A stretch of 64,000 nucleotides of DNA from N074bin45 sp039587475 (GTDB taxonomy: Bacteria; Gemmatimonadota; Gemmatimonadetes; Gemmatimonadales; GWC2-71-9): assembly GCA_039587475.1 (NCBI GenBank), contig JBDHIK010000300.1:1-64000 (forward strand). The letters run 5' to 3'. The notes beneath the pieces are model-generated. The model made no database searches. It saw only the letters and a list, made by a program, of their open reading frames with translations, and was not told the origin of the DNA. Made by a program: the position numbers and the translations under genes. Below are positions 35,873 to 44,787 of the stretch, piece after piece. The stretch's first letter is position 1; each line of letters begins with the position of its first letter.

Positions 35873-36956
35873 GGACCCGAGTTCACTCGAGCGGGCCCGG
35901 CAGCTCGTTCTGGCCCACGGCTTCAATCCGACGGCCTACCAGATCCTCAACCCCGGTATCGAGCTGTGGTTTTCTGACACGGGGCACGCCGTGGCAGGAT
36001 ACGTAGACCGCTCCGGGGTCCGCGTGGTCGCCGGTAACCCGGTGTGCCCACCCGAGGAGCTGGAGGCGGTGGTAGAGGAGCTGGAGACGGCCTGCCGTCG
36101 CCAGCGCCTGCGCTTCTGTTTTCTGGGCGCTGATCCCCTTCTGCATTCCCTCTTCGCCACCTCCGGCAGCCACGCCAGTATCGTCGTCGGTGCCCACCCC
36201 ATCGTCGACCCGGCTCGGTGGAGCCACACCCTCGAGCACCATCATTCGCTCAGAGCGCAACTCAATCGGGCACGCAACAAGTCCGTGACGGTGGAGGAAT
36301 GGCCTGCCACCGAGGCTACCAATCATCCGGAGCTCCGGCACTGTCTCGGTGAATGGTTGCGCGCCAGAGGGTTGCCGCCGCTCCATTTCCTCGTCGAGCC
36401 CGACACGCTGGGGTCGCTCGCCGATCGCTGCACCCTGGTGGCGCGGCGAGGTGAGCGCGTCGTCGGGTTTCTGGTAGCGTCGCCGGTCCCACGGAAGAAC
36501 GGCTGGCAGATCGAGCACCTGGTTCGGGGAGATGCCGCTCCCAACGGCAGTATGGAGCTGCTGGTCGACGGGGCTTTGCGTCGGCTCGGTGCCGGCGGGG
36601 CTCGCTACGTGGCACTCGGGGCCGCGCCGCTCTCGTCGAGGGCGCCCCGTGACCCCACGACCCCCAAGCGGCTCGCCGCCCTGCTCGCCTGGCAACGGGC
36701 ACACGGTCGACGGTTCTACAATTTCGAAGGTCTCGAACGGTTCAAGGCCAAGTTCTGGCCCGATCAGTGGGAGCCGGTCCATGCCATCTCCGACGAACCG
36801 AGGTTTTCGGTGGGGACGATGTACGCCATCGCCGGAGCCTACTGCGCCGGTTCGCCGTTCGGTACGCTGCTCCGGGCCATGGCCCGCGCCGCCCGGCAGG
36901 AAGGGGTCTGGCTATGGAATGCGGCCAATCACCCCGCCAGGCGAGCCACGAGGTAG
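35865..36956 (+). CDS. DUF2156 protein (phosphatidylglycerol lysyltransferase C-domain-like)
   Basis: 363 residues if started at TTG 35865, which overlaps the MerT stop and follows GGAGTGGG; an open frame begins earlier at 35820 inside merT. The DUF2156/MprF C-domain signatures are present: HHSLRAQLNRARNKSV, LVARRGERVVGFLVASPV, and RRFYNFEGLERFKAKFWPDQWEPV. There are no flippase helices, so only the tandem-GNAT catalytic unit exists. It may aminoacylate phosphatidylglycerol, lowering envelope charge, but the substrate is not proven. Its end converges with the next minus-strand gene by 28 bases. Confidence 0.75.
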   Translation: MGRDPSSLERARQLVLAHGFNPTAYQILNPGIELWFSDTGHAVAGYVDRSGVRVVAGNPVCPPEELEAVVEELETACRRQRLRFCFLGADPLLHSLFATSGSHASIVVGAHPIVDPARWSHTLEHHHSLRAQLNRARNKSVTVEEWPATEATNHPELRHCLGEWLRARGLPPLHFLVEPDTLGSLADRCTLVARRGERVVGFLVASPVPRKNGWQIEHLVRGDAAPNGSMELLVDGALRRLGAGGARYVALGAAPLSSRAPRDPTTPKRLAALLAWQRAHGRRFYNFEGLERFKAKFWPDQWEPVHAISDEPRFSVGTMYAIAGAYCAGSPFGTLLRAMARAARQEGVWLWNAANHPARRATR

Positions 36957-37399
36957 GGTTGCACACCCCATTGGACCAGACGAATCGGACCGGCATAGAG
37001 TCGGGCCAGGGCGTGCCGATAGTGGAAGACGGTCGTCACGGTGAGTTCACGCCCGAGGTTGCCCTCGTGGAGAGCGTAACCAACGTGCACTTGCAGCCCT
37101 GGCAGGGTTGCCCGGTAGACAACCTCGGCGGCGCCTCTGCCACTGATCGCCATACGCCTGTCAGGAGCCATCGTGGTCAGCACCACTTCATCCGCAAACG
37201 CGGCCTCTGACACCGGGACCCGAACGGCATAGGCCAGGGCGGCATCGGCTGCCAGGGTTCCGATCATGGTACTGTCGACGATGGCGGCGCGTTCCACACC
37301 CTTGGAACGGGCCATGGCCGCCAGGCCAATGGTGAGATCGAACCCCACCACGACCACCGTCAGGACCGAGAGAAACAGCACTTTGGTGAATCGCGTCAT
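36929..37399 (-). CDS. Small membrane-anchored protein of unknown function
   Basis: 156 residues from the ATG at 37399; the frame extends to 37468 without support. An N-terminal helix (TKVLFLSVLTVVVVGFDLTIGLAAMA) is followed by an extracytoplasmic domain of mixed alpha/beta character ending in LVQWGVQPYLVARLAG. No family recognised. It converges with the DUF2156 gene. A TTGCTG-N16-TATATA promoter-like pair lies upstream at 37559-37586. Confidence 0.6.
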   Translation of the reverse strand: MTRFTKVLFLSVLTVVVVGFDLTIGLAAMARSKGVERAAIVDSTMIGTLAADAALAYAVRVPVSEAAFADEVVLTTMAPDRRMAISGRGAAEVVYRATLPGLQVHVGYALHEGNLGRELTVTTVFHYRHALARLYAGPIRLVQWGVQPYLVARLAG

Positions 37400-37558
37400 G
37401 GTCGGCGCCGTCGACGTGGGAACCAGATGGCCCTCGCGGTGCCGGGGCCTGTCCCCCGGCAGGTCCACCGGACCTCATGAGGCGGTCGGTGGTGGGTGCC
37501 GAGGTCTGCTGGCCGGTGCCAGAAGCTGAAGCAGGGCAGCGGGTTAGCCTGTGGATCA

Positions 37559-37586
37559 TATATAGCGGCTGCTATCCTGGCAGCAA
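37559..37586 (-). promoter_or_regulatory. Promoter-like pair upstream of the 37399 gene
   Basis: On the minus strand, TTGCTG and TATATA are separated by 16 bases, leaving a leader of about 150 bases before the ATG at 37399. Confidence 0.3.
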
Positions 37587-37614
37587 GGCCCGAAACGCCA
37601 TCGGAGGGTCCGGG

Positions 37615-37643
37615 TTGACCGGGCTGAAACTCTCTGGTATAGT
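37615..37643 (+). promoter_or_regulatory. Sigma70-like promoter of padR-ADOP pair
   Basis: TTGACC at 37615-37620 and TATAGT at 37638-37643 are separated by exactly 17 bases. This is the clearest promoter in the window. The predicted transcription start is near 37650. Confidence 0.65.
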
Positions 37644-37648
37644 CAGCG

Positions 37649-37658
37649 TAGTTTACTA
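37649..37658. promoter_or_regulatory. Palindromic operator candidate for PadR
   Basis: TAGTTTACTA (TAGT-TT-ACTA) lies right after the -10 box, where PadR regulators usually repress. It is A/T-rich against GC-rich surroundings. Autoregulation is inferred. Confidence 0.45.
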
Positions 37659-37685
37659 AATCGCGCTACTATGGGAGTCGAGGCC

Positions 37686-38021
37686 ATGGCCAGGGAATCC
37701 TTGGGAGAATTTGAGCAACTGGTCCTGTTGGCGATCCTGCGTCTTGGGGAAGAGGCCTACGGGGTCCCCATCGTCGACGAGATCGAGGCACGGACTGGTC
37801 GCACCGTATCGCGCCCGGCCGTGTACATCGCCCTGCGCCGACTCGGCTCCAAGGGGCTGGTCCGTTCCACGCTCGGGGAGCCTACTCCTGAGCAAGGCGG
37901 CCGGGCCAAGCGGTTCTATCGGGTAGAGCGGGCAGGACTGGACCGGTTGGCTTCCGCCCGACGCGACCTTCTCAACATGTGGGATGGCATTGCCCCGGTC
38001 CTGGACCGCTCCGGCACATGA
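37686..38021 (+). CDS. PadR family transcriptional regulator
   Basis: 111 residues from the ATG at 37686. It is a winged-helix PadR N-terminal domain: LGEFEQLVLLAILRLGEEAYG, then EIEARTGRTVSRPAVYIALRRLGSKGLV as the recognition helix and GGRAKRFYRVERAGL as the wing. A short helical tail provides dimerisation. The stop overlaps the ADOP start as ATGA. PadR-ADOP pairs are common, with the regulator presumably controlling the permease. Confidence 0.9.
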   Translation: MARESLGEFEQLVLLAILRLGEEAYGVPIVDEIEARTGRTVSRPAVYIALRRLGSKGLVRSTLGEPTPEQGGRAKRFYRVERAGLDRLASARRDLLNMWDGIAPVLDRSGT

Positions 38022-40708
38022 CCGAGCCAAGACCACCTCAGGCCGCCCAGGCCCTGTTGCTGCGCGGCCTCCCGCCCGACCAGGCTGCGGAGATCGTAGG
38101 CGACCTGGGAGAGGTCTATTGCTCGCGTTTTCCGGGAGACGGGGTCCGGGGACGACTCTGGTTCTGGTGGCAAACCGTCGCTTTTCTGTTCCGCTTTATC
38201 CCCGAACGCATCCTTGAACGCCTGGGTCGGGTGGGCAGTCGCTATTGGCGGCCCATGAAGGCCAGTCGGCCCAGGAGGGCCTCCGCCATGGAACAATTCG
38301 CCGAAGACATCCGCTACGCCATCAGGAGCCTTCTCAGGGAGCGCGGTTTTAGCACCCTGGTCGTCGTCACACTGGCGATTGGGGTGGGTGCCACGACGGC
38401 GGTCTTCAGCGTCGTCAACGGCTTTCTGCTCAGGCCACTTCCGGTCCGTGACGCCGACAGGGTGATGATGGTGTGGGAGAACGACCGTGTTTCAGGGACG
38501 GAGCGTGAATTCGCCTCGGTGCCGGATTACTTCGATTTCCTGGAACAGAACACGGTCTTCGAGGACATGGCCATGTTCCAGCAATCGTCGCTCAACTTCA
38601 CCGCGGAGGGAATGGACCCGCAACGCCTCATGGCTGCCTTCGTCTCTCACAGTTGGGACGACCTGCTCGGCATTCGCCTCGTAGCCGGACGAGGCATCGG
38701 GCGTGAAGAGGACCAGCCGGGTGGCCGGCGAGTCGCAATGATCAGTGAAGGACTGTGGCAGCGTCTTGGTGGCGGGCCCGAGGTCGTGGGACAGACCATC
38801 GACCTGAACGATGAGTCGTACACGGCGATTGCGGTCGTGGCACGGGAGGTGACCCTCCCGTCCGCCGACACTGACGTGTGGCTCCCGCTCCAGGTGGGAC
38901 CGACGTCCACTCCCCGGGCAGTCCACAACGTGGGGCAGTTGGCGCGTCTCAAAGACGGCGTCACGGTGGCGCAGGCCCAGGAGGAGATGACCAGCCTGGC
39001 AGCCCATCTGGAAGAGGCCTACCCTGAGAACGCGGCACGCGGGGCGTTCGTCGAACCGATCACCGAGGTGTTGCGAGGCGACATCCGTCCAGCCCTCCTT
39101 GTGCTGTTCGGTGCGGTACTGGCGGTGCTCCTCATCGCATGTGCCAACGTTGCCAATCTTCTTCTGGCGCGCGGGTCGCGCCGCGCCACCGAACTGGCGG
39201 TGCACGCGGCTCTGGGTGCCACGCCGCGCCGGATGTTGCAGCGATTCCTGGTGGAGAGCGCCTTGCTCACCGCTGCAGCCTGGACCGGCGGTGTCGTGCT
39301 GGCGCTCCTGGGGCTCAAAGGGATTCTGAGCCTCGTCCCGGCCCAACTCGCCACGCTCGGAACGGTGACGCCTGACATCGGAGTGCTGGCCTTCACATTG
39401 TTCGTCAGCGGAGTGATTGCCTTCGGATTCGGGCTCCTTCCGGCTTGGCAGGGACGCCACATCGATCTTCAGGCCAATCTCAAGGAGGGGCGCCGGCAGG
39501 GGGAGTCCGCGTCCATCGAGCGCATGCGGTTCCAGCGTGTGTTGGTCGTGGCCCAGGTGGGCATGGCGTTCATTCTGCTGGTGGGCTCCGCACTGCTGAT
39601 CAACAGTTTCTGGCGCCTGGAACGGGTCGACCCAGGATTCGTGACGGACAACATCGTGCGCATGAGTTTTCGTCTTCCCGAGTCGCGCTATCCCAGAGAC
39701 TTCTCGACCTATCCCAATTGGCCCAGGACGCACGACTTCAACCACCGACTCCTCGAAGCGGTCGAGGCCAGTCCCACCGTGGTGAGTGCCGCGCTGGCCG
39801 TCAATCATCCGCTGGATGGTGGCTTCACCAATTCGTTCCGCATCGTAGGGCGCGAGGACGAGGCAGCGGCACAACCGGAGATGCGGATGCGCCTGGTCAG
39901 TAGTCGCTACTTCCAGACGGTGGGCGTGCCGCTGCTGGAAGGCCGCATGTTCGATGAACGCGATCTGGCGGATGCTCCACTGGTGATGCTCCTCAATCAG
40001 GCAGCCGTGGACCGCTTCTTCCCCGAGGGCGACGCCCTTGGCGCCCGGATCGCGTTCTGGGGCATGCAGCGGGAGGTCGTCGGCGTCGTCGGTAATGAAC
40101 GATTCCAGGGATTGGCGGAGGATGCCCCGCCGGCCATGTACGCCGCCATCAGCCAGGCACCCCCCGTCGGTGGATCGGTGCTCATGCTGCGGACGGCGGC
40201 CGAACCGATGACGGCGGTGCCCCTGGCCCGAAGCGCCATCGCCGAGCTCGACGCCGACCTGGCGGTGTACGACGTGTCCACCATGGAGGCCACCCTGGCC
40301 GAGTCATTGGCTGCGGACCGGTTCATCATGGTGCTCTTGACGGCGTTCGGGGCCGTGGCGGTGTTCCTGGCAGTCATCGGGGTGTACGGGACCCTGGCGT
40401 ACCTGGTGGCTCGGCGCCGCCATGAACTCGGCGTACGATTGGCCATTGGCGCATCCCAGCGCCAGGTCCTGGTGTTGGTCCTGCGTCAGGGCATGAGGCT
40501 GACGCTGCTGGGTCTCGGCCTGGGGTTGGTCGGGGCCCTGGCACTCTCGGGATCGCTTCAGAGCCTGCTGTTCGAGATCTCTCCCCTGGATCCGGTCACC
40601 TGGGTTTCGGCGGTGGTGGTACTGGCGGCCGCCGCCATCCTCGCCGGCCTGGTGCCGGCGCGAAGAGCCAGTCAGGTGGACCCGCTGGAGACGATGCGGG
40701 CCGATTGA
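38018..40708 (+). CDS. ADOP-type ABC permease with permease-prefix domain
   Basis: 896 residues from the ATG at 38018 (4-nt overlap with padR). The N-terminal ~90 residues form a permease-prefix domain (PPDQAAEIVGDLGEVYCSRF...) with one helix. MacB-type and FtsX blocks follow in duplicate: ATTAVFSVVNGFLLRPLPV, LIACANVANLLLARGSRR, and VFLAVIGVYGTLAYLVARRR. Signature ends are SLQSLLFEISPLDPVTW and VDPLETMRAD. No cognate ATPase is encoded here, as usual for the family. Intact across its length, unlike the relative at the window start. Confidence 0.88.
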   Translation: MTEPRPPQAAQALLLRGLPPDQAAEIVGDLGEVYCSRFPGDGVRGRLWFWWQTVAFLFRFIPERILERLGRVGSRYWRPMKASRPRRASAMEQFAEDIRYAIRSLLRERGFSTLVVVTLAIGVGATTAVFSVVNGFLLRPLPVRDADRVMMVWENDRVSGTEREFASVPDYFDFLEQNTVFEDMAMFQQSSLNFTAEGMDPQRLMAAFVSHSWDDLLGIRLVAGRGIGREEDQPGGRRVAMISEGLWQRLGGGPEVVGQTIDLNDESYTAIAVVAREVTLPSADTDVWLPLQVGPTSTPRAVHNVGQLARLKDGVTVAQAQEEMTSLAAHLEEAYPENAARGAFVEPITEVLRGDIRPALLVLFGAVLAVLLIACANVANLLLARGSRRATELAVHAALGATPRRMLQRFLVESALLTAAAWTGGVVLALLGLKGILSLVPAQLATLGTVTPDIGVLAFTLFVSGVIAFGFGLLPAWQGRHIDLQANLKEGRRQGESASIERMRFQRVLVVAQVGMAFILLVGSALLINSFWRLERVDPGFVTDNIVRMSFRLPESRYPRDFSTYPNWPRTHDFNHRLLEAVEASPTVVSAALAVNHPLDGGFTNSFRIVGREDEAAAQPEMRMRLVSSRYFQTVGVPLLEGRMFDERDLADAPLVMLLNQAAVDRFFPEGDALGARIAFWGMQREVVGVVGNERFQGLAEDAPPAMYAAISQAPPVGGSVLMLRTAAEPMTAVPLARSAIAELDADLAVYDVSTMEATLAESLAADRFIMVLLTAFGAVAVFLAVIGVYGTLAYLVARRRHELGVRLAIGASQRQVLVLVLRQGMRLTLLGLGLGLVGALALSGSLQSLLFEISPLDPVTWVSAVVVLAAAAILAGLVPARRASQVDPLETMRAD

Positions 40709-40723
40709 TCGACCGATTCGGCG

Positions 40724-41269
40724 TCAGGGTGAAGCCAGGGCGGCCGTAGGCGGTCGAGCGAAATCGGCGCGGGTGAGGTGGTACCAGGCAACGGTGTGTT
40801 CCCGCTCCTGACGCGTGCCCTGATAGTGCATTCCCAGGCGTTCCGCGACACGACGGGATGCGGTGTTGTGTGGGAACATGATGGCAACGATCGATTCCAC
40901 GCCCAGTTGCTTGAAGCCGTAGGTCAGCATCCCCTCCGCGGACTCGCTGGCGATGCCGAGACCCCGGTGGCCCGACCCGACCAGCCAACCCACCTCCACT
41001 TCGCCGGTGTCCATCGGCTTGAGCAACACGTGGCCGGCCAGCGCTGGCCCCGCCTTGAGTTCTACGGCGAAGATGCCATACCCCTCATGTTCATCGTAGT
41101 AGCGGCAGGTGCGCTCCAGGCACGCCTCGGCGCTGACGACATCGGTGACCCAGGGCACGCCGCTTCCGAGCATGCGCATGCTCTCCGGGTGGCTCCAGAT
41201 CGGCATGATGGCTGGGGCGTCTTCGTGCCTGAAGGGCCGTACGATGAGCCGGGGTGTCGTGAACAGCAT
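40724..41269 (-). CDS. GNAT family N-acetyltransferase (RimJ/RimL type)
   Basis: 181 residues from the ATG at 41269 (GAGG close upstream); an ATG at 41293 adds 8 residues but has no ribosome site. The N-terminus FTTPRLIVRPFRHEDAPAI, acetyl-CoA loop LVGSGHRGLGIASESAEGML, and N-T-A-S-R-R-V-AERLGM are typical of the RimJ/RimL subgroup that acetylates protein N-termini or small amines. The substrate is unknown. Confidence 0.85.
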   Translation of the reverse strand: MLFTTPRLIVRPFRHEDAPAIMPIWSHPESMRMLGSGVPWVTDVVSAEACLERTCRYYDEHEGYGIFAVELKAGPALAGHVLLKPMDTGEVEVGWLVGSGHRGLGIASESAEGMLTYGFKQLGVESIVAIMFPHNTASRRVAERLGMHYQGTRQEREHTVAWYHLTRADFARPPTAALASP

Positions 41270-41333
41270 GGTCCTCGTGTGGTCGTTGTCCATTGGAAGG
41301 AAGTGTAAGGTCCTAACGCGAAGGCCGAAAGCG

Positions 41334-42251
41334 CTAGGGTGGAGGCACCAGCCCGATACGGACCGCCAGCCAATCAACAAGGTCGGCCACCCGTTCCTGG
41401 GTGAGTGCATGGCCGCCTGCGTACCAGATCTGGGTCTTGGGTTGGCTCGCCGCCTGGTAATACGCTTCGGCATCCTGTTCTGGCACCAGCCGGTCACCCA
41501 GGCCGGATTGAAACAACAGGTGCGCGGGGGCGGCACTTCCGACGAAGCGGATGGGCTCGATCGGAGTCATGGCCGCCAGCCAGGCTTCCCGCTGCTCTCG
41601 AGGCAGCCGCTCGAGTGGCCCGGGGTCGTCGTCGGGCCCGGTGAAATGGGACACCAGTCCACCATCGCCAACGACGAGTACATACGCCTGGATGCGATGT
41701 TCCAGTCCGGCTAGCAGTCCGCCCATGGCGCCGCCGTAGCTCACCCCGGCATAGCCGAGGCGTTCCGAATCCACCCCCTCGTGCGCCAGCAACAGATCGA
41801 CCCCGCGCCGCAGGTCGATCATCAGTTGGATCTGGTCGGTGCGGTCTTGTTCCGTAAAGAGAACCGGGTTGTTGCGGGGCCCGTCGGGCCGGGCCCATGG
41901 TGCGGACGGCGCCAGCACGACAGCGCCGCTCAGCACCAGTTGGGTTGCCAGCCGGGAGCCTCCGCTTCTGCTCCCGGGCATGCCGTGCATCAACAGCATC
42001 CCGGCATGAGGCCCAGGGGTATCGGGGACGTAGAGGTAGGCTGGAACCCGGCCGCCTTTGGGGCTGGCGTAACTCAGGTCGAGGATCCGGAAGCCGTCGC
42101 GTTGGCCCGTGCTGGCGATCCGGACGTCCAGTGGGGCCGACGCGTCATAGGCGAACAGGGCAATGGTCGCCGGATCGGGCGGTGACGATTGGGCGCGCAG
42201 CGCCGCGCCAGCGACCACCAGAAACGACAACGCTCGTACGGTCCGGGTCAT
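41334..42251 (-). CDS. Secreted dienelactone-hydrolase-like alpha/beta hydrolase
   Basis: 305 residues. A signal peptide (VRALSFLVVAGAALRAQ) is followed by an alpha/beta-hydrolase fold. The nucleophile elbow is GVSYGG, the acid is probably in GLGDRLVPEQD, and the base in AGGHALTQ. LLMHGMPG supplies the oxyanion hole. It probably hydrolyses esters in the periplasm; substrate unknown. Confidence 0.82.
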   Translation of the reverse strand: MTRTVRALSFLVVAGAALRAQSSPPDPATIALFAYDASAPLDVRIASTGQRDGFRILDLSYASPKGGRVPAYLYVPDTPGPHAGMLLMHGMPGSRSGGSRLATQLVLSGAVVLAPSAPWARPDGPRNNPVLFTEQDRTDQIQLMIDLRRGVDLLLAHEGVDSERLGYAGVSYGGAMGGLLAGLEHRIQAYVLVVGDGGLVSHFTGPDDDPGPLERLPREQREAWLAAMTPIEPIRFVGSAAPAHLLFQSGLGDRLVPEQDAEAYYQAASQPKTQIWYAGGHALTQERVADLVDWLAVRIGLVPPP

Positions 42252-42321
42252 GGGAGCTTCCGTTGCAGGGTCCTGCTCCCTACGCGATTCCGGCGTCTGG
42301 AGTTGCTCGTCACATCGCGGT

Positions 42322-42798
42322 TCAGCGGTCGTCCGAGTCAGTCGTCACACAGTCCCGCTCGACGGTATAGACGATGCCGGCGATCTTCCACCCGTCCGCG
42401 GTCTCTATGAGGCTGAAGGCATCGACCCCACAGTGGCTGAACTCACCGTTCACGTGAAAGTCGTACGGCGTCCATACCACGGCGATGGCGCCGCGGATGC
42501 TCACCTCAGCGTCCCACATCCGTTCCTGGAGGACATCCGTTCCGCCGGCGAGTCCCTCGACGAACGCGCGATTCGTCGAACCACGGATCACCGGAACACC
42601 ATCCTGCTCTCGCACGCTGAAGTAGGTGGCATCCAGGATCAGAACATCGCCCGCCAAGGCGGTATCGCGTGTGGCCATGGCGTCGAAGAAGCGTTGCACG
42701 GTTCCCAGGACCGCGGAGCGCTCGTCCTGGGCCTCCGCCACCGTCGAGATTCCTGTCAGGAGGGTGGCGAGGAGGACACATCGGATGGTCGTCAACAT
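42322..42798 (-). CDS. Secreted NTF2-like (SnoaL/DUF4440-type) protein
   Basis: 158 residues from the ATG at 42798 behind AGGGAA at 6 bases. A signal peptide (VLLATLLTGISTVAEAQ) is followed by a cone-shaped NTF2-like fold: VLGTVQRFFDAMATRDTALAGDVL, IRGAIAVVWTPYDFHVNG, and ETADGWKIAGIVYTVE. It could be a ligand-binding protein or isomerase-like; no catalytic residues are certain. The neighbouring divergent gene also has this fold. Confidence 0.78.
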   Translation of the reverse strand: MLTTIRCVLLATLLTGISTVAEAQDERSAVLGTVQRFFDAMATRDTALAGDVLILDATYFSVREQDGVPVIRGSTNRAFVEGLAGGTDVLQERMWDAEVSIRGAIAVVWTPYDFHVNGEFSHCGVDAFSLIETADGWKIAGIVYTVERDCVTTDSDDR

Positions 42799-42965
42799 TC
42801 GGGTTCCCTGGGTCAGAGGAAGGGCGGTGAGGCCCCAAGATGAATGGAGACGGCGTGGCCGGCCAGGGCCGTTCCTGAAACAGGTTCCCAGGCTGGACCG
42901 TACCATCCTAGAGTTCCGCGAGGATCGCCGCTGCGTTTGGCCACTACCGGGTGAGGGGTTCGTAC

Positions 42966-43853
42966 ATGCTGGCACTCACGACTGCCATTGTTGCGCTGGT
43001 TGGCCTGCCATCCGATTCGACCCAGGCGGTCGCCTCGAAGTACCTCGAGTTGACCTTCGCCCAGCGATATGACGACTTGCGGGGCCTCTATGCCGACGAC
43101 GTCTACTTCGTGGATCCCACCGGCGACGTCTGGGGCGGGACCCTGGCCTCCGGGGTCAGGGGGGCAGACCAGGTCATCGCTCTTCAGAAGTCCTGGGGCC
43201 TGACCAGCTCCGCATTCCTGGTCGACGACCAGTTCGTCTCTGGCGAGTACGCGCTGTTTCGCGGCACCCTGAGCTGGACGACGGTCAGCGCTCCCGACGG
43301 GGTGACGACGGACTTCGTGACCCTGCTCCGAGTGAAGGACGGCAAGGTGGTGGAGCGGCATGATTACGGGAACTATGCCGCCATTCATGCCGGCACCGAC
43401 CCCGCGTTCCAGGCCGCCAACACCGCCGCGGCGAAGAGGGTTGGGGAGCGCTACCTGCAGGCCTACTTGGACCAGCGCCACAGCGACATGCTCGCCATGT
43501 ATGGTCCGGCTCCGTCCTTTCAGGATCCGACGGCGGCAGTCTTCGGCCTGGAGAGCGGAGCACTGTATCGAGGGACCGAGGCCATCGCCGCCATGTTGGC
43601 GCGGGCCTTCCAGCCCATCAGCCAGTTCACCTTCGACTTCGAAGACGCGTGGTTTTCCAATCGGCACGCCGTGTTCGGGGGCACCATCCGATACACCCTG
43701 GATGGCGCTGCGCTGGGCACACCGACCGACGTGACGTTTGAGAACTCAGCGGTCTTCGTCGTCACCGTGCAAGACGGCGCGGTCGTGGCCCACCGAGACT
43801 ACGTGGACTACTCGCACTTCCAGGACCAACTCGAGGCGGCCCGCAGCGACTAG
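42966..43853 (+). CDS. Secreted tandem NTF2-like (SnoaL) protein
   Basis: 295 residues from the ATG at 42966, which follows GAGGGG at 7 bases. A short signal-like segment (LALTTAIVALVGLPS) precedes two SnoaL-type domains, about residues 20-140 and 150-290. Both have the pattern of helix, then YADDVYFVDPTGD / YGPAPSFQDPTAA, and close with VVERHDYGNYAAI / VVAHRDYVDYSHF, so the gene arose by internal duplication. Ligand unknown. Confidence 0.78.
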   Translation: MLALTTAIVALVGLPSDSTQAVASKYLELTFAQRYDDLRGLYADDVYFVDPTGDVWGGTLASGVRGADQVIALQKSWGLTSSAFLVDDQFVSGEYALFRGTLSWTTVSAPDGVTTDFVTLLRVKDGKVVERHDYGNYAAIHAGTDPAFQAANTAAAKRVGERYLQAYLDQRHSDMLAMYGPAPSFQDPTAAVFGLESGALYRGTEAIAAMLARAFQPISQFTFDFEDAWFSNRHAVFGGTIRYTLDGAALGTPTDVTFENSAVFVVTVQDGAVVAHRDYVDYSHFQDQLEAARSD

Positions 43854-43877
43854 TCGCTCGTGAGACCGGACGAAGAA

Positions 43878-44360
43878 CTACGGGTCCGCGGGGTCGCTGG
43901 CCCTCTCGGTAGTTGCCTTCTTGAGCTCCCTGCCCACCCACTGCAGCCTGGCCCAGACCAGCGCTCCCTGAAAGAATGAACCGGCCGTGACCGTGACCGG
44001 CCGGTCGAGATCTTCGGTCGGCGAAACGATGCCGCGCAGGGACACCCTCGTCAGAGGCCCCAGAGAAACCAGGTCGGCACGGAACTGGGCATAGGCATAG
44101 GGCGCTCGCCGTCCCATGCGCTCCGTCTCCGAGAGGACCAGGCCCTGGGCTGTCGAGGCAATGGCGACCTCGATGCCTGCCTCGGCGAACGCGTCGAGGA
44201 CCATGGCGAAAGCCGTGTCGGCTTCGCGGGGTACGTCCACGACCATCATCGAATCGGGGGCTTGTGCTTCGAGGCCGGACGCCCCGAACGAGGAGATCAC
44301 AGGGGCGGTGATGGCCAGTAGCGTTGCCCATGGAACGGTACGGCGAAACACGTGGCGCAT
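43878..44360 (-). CDS. Secreted protein of unknown function
   Basis: 160 residues from the ATG at 44360. An N-terminal signal (VPWATLLAITAPVISSFGAS...LEAQA) is followed by a domain starting MMVVDVPREADTAFAMVLDAFAEAGIEV. That is the pattern of small alpha/beta (ferredoxin-like or BON-like) periplasmic domains. No family assigned. It is 16 bases after the DUF2784 gene. Confidence 0.6.
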   Translation of the reverse strand: MRHVFRRTVPWATLLAITAPVISSFGASGLEAQAPDSMMVVDVPREADTAFAMVLDAFAEAGIEVAIASTAQGLVLSETERMGRRAPYAYAQFRADLVSLGPLTRVSLRGIVSPTEDLDRPVTVTAGSFFQGALVWARLQWVGRELKKATTERASDPADP

Positions 44361-44376
44361 GCACCAATCTAGAGTG

Positions 44377-44760
44377 CTAGGAAGAGCGCACGGTAGCCCG
44401 TCGTCGTCGGCGCAGCCAGGCCGCACCGTACAGGACGACGTTGAGGACGAGCACCGCGACGCCGAACGCCACCTGGTGGGAACGGGTGAGACCTTCCGGG
44501 TAGAGCACGGGGAGGACGTAGTGCTCGACGAACCCACCGGTGTAGCCCCGCTCCCCGCCGGCCTGGCGCAAGCGGTTCTCCAGGGGCGTGAGCGGGCAGA
44601 TCCAGCCCTGGAACTCGATGAGGGCTCCCCACGCCGCCGCCGGGACGTGAAGGTACGCCATCCGTGGCCATCTGAGGCTGAGGGCCGCGCCGAACAAGAC
44701 GAAGAGCACGAACGCGGCGTGCGTGAGGACGACGAGGTCCGCGGCGAGTCGGTAGCCCAT
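44377..44760 (-). CDS. DUF2784 family membrane protein
   Basis: 127 residues with four membrane segments. It matches DUF2784: MGYRLAADLVVLTHAAFVLFVLFG, WICPLTPLENRLRQAGGE and GFVEHYVLPVLYP. Function unknown. It is followed by the secreted protein gene on the same strand. Confidence 0.85.
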   Translation of the reverse strand: MGYRLAADLVVLTHAAFVLFVLFGAALSLRWPRMAYLHVPAAAWGALIEFQGWICPLTPLENRLRQAGGERGYTGGFVEHYVLPVLYPEGLTRSHQVAFGVAVLVLNVVLYGAAWLRRRRRATVRSS

Positions 44761-44787
44761 GGGTACGCTTGCGTTCGCCCCCGATCC

